In this document: in pieces, positions 57,223 to 64,000 of the stretch
Numbering within the stretch: the first letter of the stretch is position 1
Layout of the letters: the number at the start of each line of letters is the position of its first letter
Assembly: GCA_021234155.1 (NCBI GenBank)
Contig: JAJEKV010000008.1
Location: 18,393,570-18,457,569 of the forward strand
From: Isoetes taiwanensis
Lineage: Eukaryota > Streptophyta > Lycopodiopsida > Isoetales > Isoetaceae
Direction: 5' to 3'
Length of the DNA: 64,000 nt
Made by a program: the position numbers and the translations under genes
Notes under the pieces: generated by a model
Database searches by the model: none
What the model was told of the DNA's origin: nothing
What the model saw: only the letters and a program-made list of their open reading frames with translations

Positions 57223-60200
57223 CTCTTGGAATATTCCTACCAATCGAATTGATGCCATCGTAACAAGTTGGCCGGACTTGCTAGATTACTTCTTTTCTTT
57301 CGGTTGGATTATTCTTTTGGAGGTACTAGATTTATACATGGTCAACAATTATCCTAGTAATGATTCCTTCTTAGCGAGGTGATCAATCTCACCAAGTGGT
57401 TTCAATATATTGGATGTCTGTTAACAATCGTGTATAATTTTAGTTGCTCCTATGCGTTTCCTTCCCAATACTTGACACTTAGCTCAATATTGGGGCAATC
57501 CTTTCAGCGAGAATATCTGGAAATGCCTTCTAATCCCAATATGGATGTTACCATCCATACATTTAACCTACTAGGCCCCATGGCCTTAGATCCTCGAGTT
57601 TGCTAGAAGCTTATCCACTCGTTGCTTGCTTGAAGCAGCAAGGTAACGTTCTTCGGAGTAGCTCGATACTTCAGTCTCCTTGATGGTGGCTCCTCTTTAG
57701 ATGTAGAGGCTGGAGGCTTTGATGGTGTAGTTGATCACTTGAAATCTTCCATGCCGCTTTTCAAAAGCCTGAAGGTGGCGCCGTTGAAAGGGATCTTTCA
57801 TCTTGAACTCTTTGTCTTGGCAGCTAAAGGACGACTCTGTATCCGATATTGTTTCTTCGACTCCATCGACGTCTCCTACATCAAGTCCTCTTGTCGTTAT
57901 CGTGTTGCCCGAAGAGTGTTGACGATGTTGATTGCTTCACCCCTGCAAATTGCCTGACATCTCTTCTTTTGATCTGTTACGCTATGGGAGGGAAGGAATA
58001 ACAAGGGAACTATATATGCAAAGCATATAACTTACATAATTACAATTACTACTAGAGCTATTAGATCCCCCTTGTGCCTCCCTTCGAGTTGCACACCTAC
58101 TCCTCGGCAATGTCATCGGTGTTCCTCCCGGTGCAATGGTGTTGACGATCTATATCCTCCTATTTGTACGTCAGCTCGTACTCCGGGGTAACTTGTTGAT
58201 ATACTTGGGCCCTCCGATATTTGTCGGCTATGGCACAACACGCTTTGCATCACATTCTAACTAAAGGTGTGCTGGTGTTTGATGCTTTGACATTTCGGTC
58301 TGCTTCCTGATCCTGTTCTTGGACTGTAATTGTTCTTGGACTGATCCTGTAATTCTTGGACTGTAATTGTTCTTGAGGCTGTGCGCGATTCCTTTGGCTG
58401 TACTCCTCTAGAGTTATTCTCTTCTGCAGTTCTTCTTTGAATCGTCGATCTTTGGGTTCACCAAGTTGCATGCAAGTCCGCGTGCAAGTCATCGGCTCGG
58501 CTCGCCTAGTCACTTCTCCATCGAGCTTCCAATCTTACTTGTTTGATCCCCTAGATCACATGGCTTGGACGTTGTCACGTTCCACAGTGCTACCATCTTC
58601 TTGTCTTGAGGTACCTTCCGGTGGCTTTGATTGTGCTCGTCAGTTTTGATCCTCCTGTTGCCTCTAGGGAGCTCGTGGAAGAAGTCGGTTGCTAGCACTT
58701 CTCCAGCTTTTAGTTCCTGACCTTTGTCCCTCTATGCATGTCGGTCTCTCTGGCAAGTAAAGCATATGAGGCTCTCCTCCCTGCTGGCTATGTTGTCGGG
58801 ATGATGGATCCTTATATCTGCGCAGCTTGACCCTTGAGTTGAAGAAGTACCTGCCTTAGATATACTCTTGTCGTTGAATAGCCTGGCTATTATCTTGAAC
58901 TCTCTTTTTGCCGAAGGTGCTTCCGTTGCTATCCTTGTCATTAAGGTGTCGAATGCTTCTACCTTGGGCGTTTGATGTCCCACATGTCAGAGATATGATC
59001 GGCTTCTTCTCTTCTAATTACTGGTGGAGTACCTGACGAAGCCATCACCTAGTTGTTGAAGACGTATCTCCTCGTCGCGGTGCCTTTCGTAAGTGCGTCT
59101 CCATCTAATACACATGTCATAACGCATCATCCTATATTACCACAAGGTGGAATTATGGTCGTCGAGATGTTGCCTTCTTAGTTGGTTCGTTGATGTCGGG
59201 TCGTTCCTCTTTCTATTATTGAGGCCACTCGTGTCGAGCGGTCTTCTACTTGAGGGCACTTCCCGAAGTGTTTGGTGTCGAAGGTTTGCTTGGGCTCTGG
59301 TCGTTTCTCCCTCGTACTTGCTCTTCCATTTTGATCTTGGGCTATCGTTGTGCTTCCTTGCTTCCTCATTTGGTAGTCGAAGTGAAGGGTCTTCCTGAAC
59401 TAAGCGCTAAATCCGTAAAACATGACTCTAAACTCATGTTTCTCCACTATATATGTCAACACCCAAGATATACAATAGATATATACGCATTTACATTGGG
59501 ATTTTAATTCATCCACTTTTCCAAAACAACTACGAAGATCTACTTAAATGTTTATACTCCTTTAGGGTTTCCCCTCCTCTTATCGCGTTTGATTCTTGAT
59601 TGTTGTTGCATCTCTTGCATTCTTTTCATTCGGGTTGATCTGACTACTATTGTTCCTTGAGATCGGCTACTATTGTCCGTCGATGTGATCCTTGAAAAGA
59701 TGCTCCTCCTTAATGTGTAATGCATACGTAAGGAATGCGGTGACCGCTCAGCGTCCCTACATGCGGTGTGTCGTTTGCAAGGTTTGGAGTAATGCGTGCC
59801 ATTGATCGCTTGAGTAGGATCACACAGGCATTGCGGTCGGGCATTCTTGAATGTCTTGACTCTCGAGATAGGTGGTCGGTGGCGGGCATTGTCATTCCTC
59901 CGGGTTGAATTTACGAATCGACTCATTTGCTTGGGCTTTGCTTCATTCCAAGGTGCCTCTCCTGTGCCTGGAAGTGTGGTCATCTCCATTGCACCTACCA
60001 TAGCTCCTTCTGGTCGCCTTTGCATGATTTGTACTGTTTGGCCTGGGTCGTCTCCTCGATCCCCTTTGGGTCCTATCCATTCGAGTCTCGCCTCCTTGGC
60101 TGGTGGTAGTAAAGTCGATCCTTCCTTTGGTTTCTAGGTGTTTACGGGTCCGAATTCTTGTTCGAAGGCAGAATATTCTCCCCTTGATTTGCCCCTAATG

Positions 60201-60960
60201 CTGATATAGGCCTTCAAGTTGGAGATGTTCCCTGATATGCGTCTCCTCCCCCTCATGGTGTCCTACTTTTTGGAACCGATGAAAGTTCTCCGGGCGGTGC
60301 AAGGGAGCTGGAAGCTTGTCTGGTCAGCCTTAGGTGCTTTGTGGTTGCTTAGCTTGGTTGCTCCTTTTGTTGGCGTTGCATGACATTCGCTTTGAGCTCT
60401 TTGGGCTGCAAGGTCGTGGTTGTCTTCCCTCCGGTTTCTATACGCTCCTGTGTCGCCATGACTTCTCTCCTCGACGGAAGATTATGCCCTCTGGCCCTAG
60501 CTCGTGATGCTAACGCGGCATCGATGTCTAACGTCTTCCTGCATCTGTATTTTGCTGCCTTGTATTCTTCCATTTGAAACTCGTGTGCGTCGAGTTGGTG
60601 AAGGCGTCGAGATCCTCTTTCTGATGTATGTGAACTCGTGGACGTGGTAGCCGGGAGGTTGACATCTAGAAAATTCTTGATGCCGTTGGTTACCAAATAT
60701 TCTTCCCATTTGATGAAGATTGATGATAGGCCGGTGGTGTCCTGTTCTACTCGTTTGTCGGTTGAGGTGTTTGTCGTTGTGCTTCCCTCTCTTGGGTCTG
60801 CCTTTTTGGTCTCCTCTCCTTATCTGTCTGTACATCGGCTGGGACCTTGATGTCTTCAAGAAATTGTGCCTCTAGCTCTTCTGTGGCTCTGGCCCTGTAC
60901 TTCGAAGCAACGCTCGTATATTCTAGAGTCTAAGGGTCTACTTGAACCCGGGGAATGCAC
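57223..60960 (-). pseudogene. gag-like region of the LTR element, zinc knuckle, heavily decayed
   Basis: Read leftward from about 60,900, the minus strand holds long but broken Arg/Lys/Gln/Thr-rich frames (MEEYKAAKYRCRKTLDIDAA; FDTLMTRIATEAPSAKREFK; RFKEELQKRITLEEYSQRNR). CFTC at 58753-58764 followed by four residues and His (58738-58740) is a C-x2-C-x4-H zinc-knuckle core; the last Cys is replaced. This is consistent with a gag nucleocapsid. No pol motifs follow. Many stops are present. Confidence 0.5.
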
Positions 60961-61880
60961 TTATACAAAAGGGGGTATGCCATGTGCGTGCAGAGGGTGA
61001 CCAAAAACACCCCCGTATACGGTTTTTTGAAAGGCAAATTTGACCCCTTCCATACAAAACTTACTCCAAGTAGTGGTCAAAAACCCCCTAACTCCGCCGT
61101 ATACGTGTGGAAATGGGTCCAAAAAACCCCCCTACAAGTCACTCAGGCACATTGTATGGCACCCAAAAGTAAATCCCCCTTGTACTTGAAGGGCTCTCCT
61201 ACAACATTTTGGGCTCTATAAGCAAGCAAGATGGCTCGAGCAGCATTACTAGGGACATATCTATAATCTCCAAGTCTATGGACATTAGGACGTGTGGTAT
61301 GGCATGACATGAGGGTTGTTTTGCAAAACCTCCATGATGTTTGAGGCATACTCTAAGGTCCTAGCAAAGTTGGTTTGGGGGAGTCCAATCTCTACACATG
61401 GAGTGACTTGGGCAGCTCTAGATTCTAGCTCCTTTCTAGGTATCCTGGCAATAGGGAGTGTCAATGTGGTGGCTATATAAGTCAAACTCTATTAGAAGGA
61501 CACAGAATTAGGTCAAGGTTTATGCTTTTGGCATGAGCAGAGGTGATGTGCCAACAGTTGGACTTGGGCTGCTATGCTGAGGTCTAGATGCTATAACAAA
61601 GGGGTGTTCTTGAGCACTTCTATCTAGGAGTAAGGCATCAGCTTTGAGCCGAGAACAATACTTGCGAGGTACTAATGGGGTATGCTTCTATTTACAAACA
61701 AACCACAGTTTGGAAAAACAATTCAAGGGTTTAAGCAATTTTGGTCATTTTGAGTTGGAGTTTGACATTTCTAGGTAATTTGAGATAGTAAATCGATTCT
61801 AGGCTGTCTAACGGTCCTATTGCAACAAATTTCAGGCGATTTGGAGCTCTGTAGCTCAAGTTATGGAGGTTCAAAGTTTG
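60961..61880 (-). other. Leader of the LTR element, upper part, non-coding
   Basis: No frame is supported. AAAAACACCCCCGTATACGG and related ACCCCC/GTATAC repeats occur at 60,960-61,130. This lies between the hairpin cluster and the gag-like region. Confidence 0.4.
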
Positions 61881-61883
61881 GAG

Positions 61884-62666
61884 GTCTCACACATTGCGCC
61901 CAGACCAATAATGAAAGTTTTATTTTTGCTCCTGGCGCGATGTGTGAGACATTGACTCTAATTGGGTTAAACTTATCCAATTTGGATGATGTAAGGGTCT
62001 AATTCTGCTGGACTCATCAAGTTAGGCAGAATTGACCCCTTATTTGGTCGATTTGGAGCTGTTTTGGGCACTTTTGGGGCATGGTCTCACACGTTGCGCC
62101 CAGACCAAAAATGAACTTTTCATTTTCGCTCCTGGCGCGACGTGTGAGACATCCTCTCAATTTTGTTCAAAATGTCAGTTTTAACTAAAACAAAAGCTAG
62201 AACTTACTAACTCAACTTAATTAAGTAAGATTACACACGTTACTTAGTCCAAAACTCTTTATATTAACAAAAATTTTCCATCATTTACAAAATTTTACTG
62301 TGGGTCTCCTTTGATGTAGCTGGCAAGCTGCATGTCCTTCTTCATTAGTGTCACCCTCTTCGCATGAACTGTGCAGGCTGTCGAATCTTCAAAATGTTGC
62401 ACTAGTTTTTGCTCTGTTGCTTCTTGAAGCTTGGTCTCCTGGTCTCGTTCTGCCCTCTCCTCTTCTTGTGTCTCTCGCTCTATCTGTTCGTACACTTCTT
62501 GGGTCTAATATACAAATCTAACTAATTCTTACCTTAAAACTCGATCTAGCATCTTACCTTTTTGAAATTCATCAAGTATTAAGGTGATTATGGCCTAATG
62601 TCTCGCAGGATGCGCCCAGGGCAAGACCTAGAGTTTAGGTTTGTGCTCTGGCGCGACGTGTGAGAC
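61884..62666 (-). ncRNA. Three copies of a 67-nt hairpin in the retroelement leader
   Basis: Copies lie at 61884-61950, 62084-62150 and 62600-62666, all exactly 67 nt. Each has 17-nt arms: GTCTCACACATTGCGCC with GGCGCGATGTGTGAGAC in the first copy. In the second, A-T becomes G-C at the matching positions of both arms, so pairing is kept. The third has four changes in one arm. The loop carries CAGACCAA(T/A)AATGAA and GCTCCT in the first two. The element is transcribed leftward, so these form part of the RNA between the primer site and gag, where packaging or dimerisation signals lie in retroelements. The function is inference. Confidence 0.7.
62295..62495 (-). pseudogene. Histone H3 / CENH3-like C-terminal fragment in the retroelement leader
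   Basis: The minus strand from ~62,430 encodes [17 protein letters not shown], then [15 protein letters not shown], and stops three codons past GDP, exactly where H3 proteins end. It covers alpha-2 and alpha-3 of the histone fold, about 41 residues, without stops. Met-Lys-Lys-Asp in place of Met-Pro-Lys-Asp is typical of centromeric H3. Upstream residues ([17 protein letters not shown]) are not H3-like, so the alpha-N, L1 and alpha-1 parts are missing. It lies between hairpins two and three. It may be a captured exon or a spliced gene remnant. Confidence 0.75.
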
Positions 62667-62859
62667 ATTCTTGCCTTAAAAAGATTTGGCTCAACTGTTT
62701 TTAGTCTTTTTATGTTCCAATTCGCTTAATTGTTACTAGCTTAGCATATACTACAAAAATGAGAAAAAAAAAATTCCACTTTTCGAGGTTTGAGGATCCT
62801 ATCAAGTTAGTACTACTGGGAGCATGGCCAGTGCTTTGCTCTTGGTCTCCAAGAACATT

Positions 62860-62871
62860 GCTCTGATACCA
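62860..62871 (-). promoter_or_regulatory. tRNA-iMet primer binding site of the LTR element
   Basis: GCTCTGATACCA is the reverse complement of TGGTATCAGAGC. One base separates it from the LTR end TGTGACGTCC at 62873. It fixes the element orientation as right to left. Confidence 0.9.
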
Positions 62872-62872
62872 C

Positions 62873-63497
62873 TGTGACGTCCTCTACTCATATACGGTGC
62901 CCGCACCGTATACATCCCCCATACCAGCTCCATACTGGTACAGGGCCCTCCACGTATCACTGCAACCTTGATGAGTTCCAGTGGGAAGAATGAAGGGGTC
63001 ATTTACCCTGTCTTCCTCATGGCCTACCTAGCTGCGGAAGCGTAAACATACATGTCAGTATACAACATCAACATCACATAACCATCTCGAAGGATGGCTC
63101 ATCACATATCTGCATGGACAAAGATCAGTACATCACATGGGGAATCCTACCCAAGGCTCAGACTCAAGGGAATGACTGATGGCTTGGGTCTCCAGAGTTC
63201 ATTGCAGACAGAATTCATGGCAATGGATTTGGCTGGCATGAGAACATGGCTTAGGGTAGTCCACTCCATCCGCCCCTCCTGTGCACACTTTGCAGAGTAG
63301 GTTGAAGAGTGTTGGGACCTGACTGTAGCCCGCCGGATGCATAGCCAAAGGGGCTATTCCTGGGTTGCATCTCCCCAGTTCCGATGGGGCAGGTAGGGAT
63401 CACTCCCTCCAGAGGTCTCCATGCTGACTCAAGGTGACTAGAGGGCCACTGCCCTTATTCGACTTAATCCACTGGAAAGTGAACCCCACTCCACGGC
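62873..63497 (-). mobile_element. 5' LTR of the minus-oriented element, interrupted at 63,497
   Basis: It begins TGTGACGTCC and matches copies B and C closely through GTGAACCCCACTCCACGG. Homology stops abruptly at 63,497 where GGAACCGGAAC-rich sequence begins. The rest of this LTR may lie beyond the window or be lost. Together with B and C it defines a ~13.6-kb element. Confidence 0.8.
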
Positions 63498-64000
63498 ATA
63501 GTTACCCGGAACTGGAACGGGAACCGGAACGGCAACCCGAATACCAGAACCGGAACCGGAACACTTCAGAATGGGAACATCCAACTTTGGAAAAAATAAG
63601 TTTTGAAAATGGATTTGGTGTTCCCATTAGCTAATTAACTTATTGAACTAATTTTCAAGTTCAAAATGTCAAAGAGTGATGTATAATAATGGCCAAATGA
63701 AAATAAGGCTCTACCGTATTACATATTCTTATAAAAACACCACATAGTTTAACTTTTATGACGAATATATCTTAAGCCATCATTATAAAAAAAAATCTTC
63801 TATTATAGCAAATATGTGGCATGATAGCCTCGAAATATATTCATAATAAAGTAGCTAAAATAATAGTTTTCAAAACATTAATTTCATGACAATGCTTTAA
63901 CTAGTAGAACTAAAATCATTTTCAGCAGTAGCAATGAGCATATCCTCATTCTCATTATCACCATTACCTTCTTCAGCTTCAATTTCTTCATCCTCACAAT
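63498..64000 (-). mobile_element. Unrelated insertion, hAT-like possibility, with acidic C-terminal coding end
   Basis: It starts CATAGTTACCCGGAACTGG followed by degenerate GGAACCGGAAC repeats, then AT-rich DNA. At 63,897-64,000 the minus strand encodes an acidic tail (CEDEEIEAEEGNGDNENEDM) with a stop near 63,898, open to the window edge. Such acidic tails occur at hAT transposase C-termini, but no dimerisation motif is in view. Confidence 0.35.

Noticed and set aside
59552-60025. Independent 157-codon minus-strand gene
   Set aside because: It is one piece of the decayed gag-like region; composition and context match the flanking broken frames.
61884-62666. CRISPR array
   Set aside because: There are only three copies, irregular spacing (200 and 516 bp), internal dyad symmetry and a plant context.

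Overview
This window reads as nuclear DNA of a land plant. It holds one long, many-intron host gene with clean GT-AG junctions, and it is otherwise packed with decayed retrotransposons, DNA transposons, a tRNA-like SINE head and simple repeats. The large introns, dense repeats and divergent histone-like relics would suit a fern or other non-angiosperm, but the sequence alone does not prove this.

1-3,298: a diverged LTR in minus orientation (its tRNA-iMet primer site is at 24-35), a decayed minus-strand coding relic, and a ~320-bp foldback element just upstream of the host gene. 3,299-16,518 (+): NUP214, the cytoplasmic FG nucleoporin. I could model it as 21 exons whose lengths sum to an intact 1,449-residue frame ending in RFTQIRK. 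Introns 3 and 12 hold copia pol relics in both orientations. 16.5-28.0 kb: mostly non-coding, with a copia protease/pre-integrase relic split by a MITE, a SINE-like head, and a ~1.9-kb TIR element (24,070-25,981).

28.7-43.2 kb: a LINE whose ORF1 is split. The N-terminal part lies at 28.7-29.37 kb; the zinc-knuckle part and the ORF2 endonuclease lie at 41.25-43.16 kb. Between them is an 11,878-bp island (29,370-41,247) bounded by 33-bp terminal inverted repeats that differ at two positions. The island is gene-dense. It carries a frameshifted divergent histone H3, an intron-containing unknown gene, an acidic ORF, tandem paralogues with TATA boxes, a long minus-strand unknown gene, and a small acidic two-exon gene. 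Copies of a ~67-bp GATCACACGACGCGAA-type hairpin sit in most of its gene gaps and were not seen elsewhere in the window. This is the best candidate for an undescribed system: a large TIR mobile element or an integrated DNA-virus-like relic.

43.2-49.8 kb: a Ty3/gypsy integrase C-terminus, a 3-kb decayed coiled-coil ORF with its own TATA box, a small minus-strand ORF with a TATA box, and a transposase-like domain. 49.87-63.5 kb: one minus-oriented LTR retroelement with two abutting LTRs at its left end, a gag-like region with a zinc knuckle, no recognisable reverse transcriptase, and a ~1.9-kb leader. The leader holds three 67-nt hairpins and an unexpected histone H3/CENH3-like C-terminus. A second TIR element (55,488-57,222) is inserted in it. 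The last 500 bp hold an unrelated GGAACC-rich insertion and the acidic end of a minus-strand protein.
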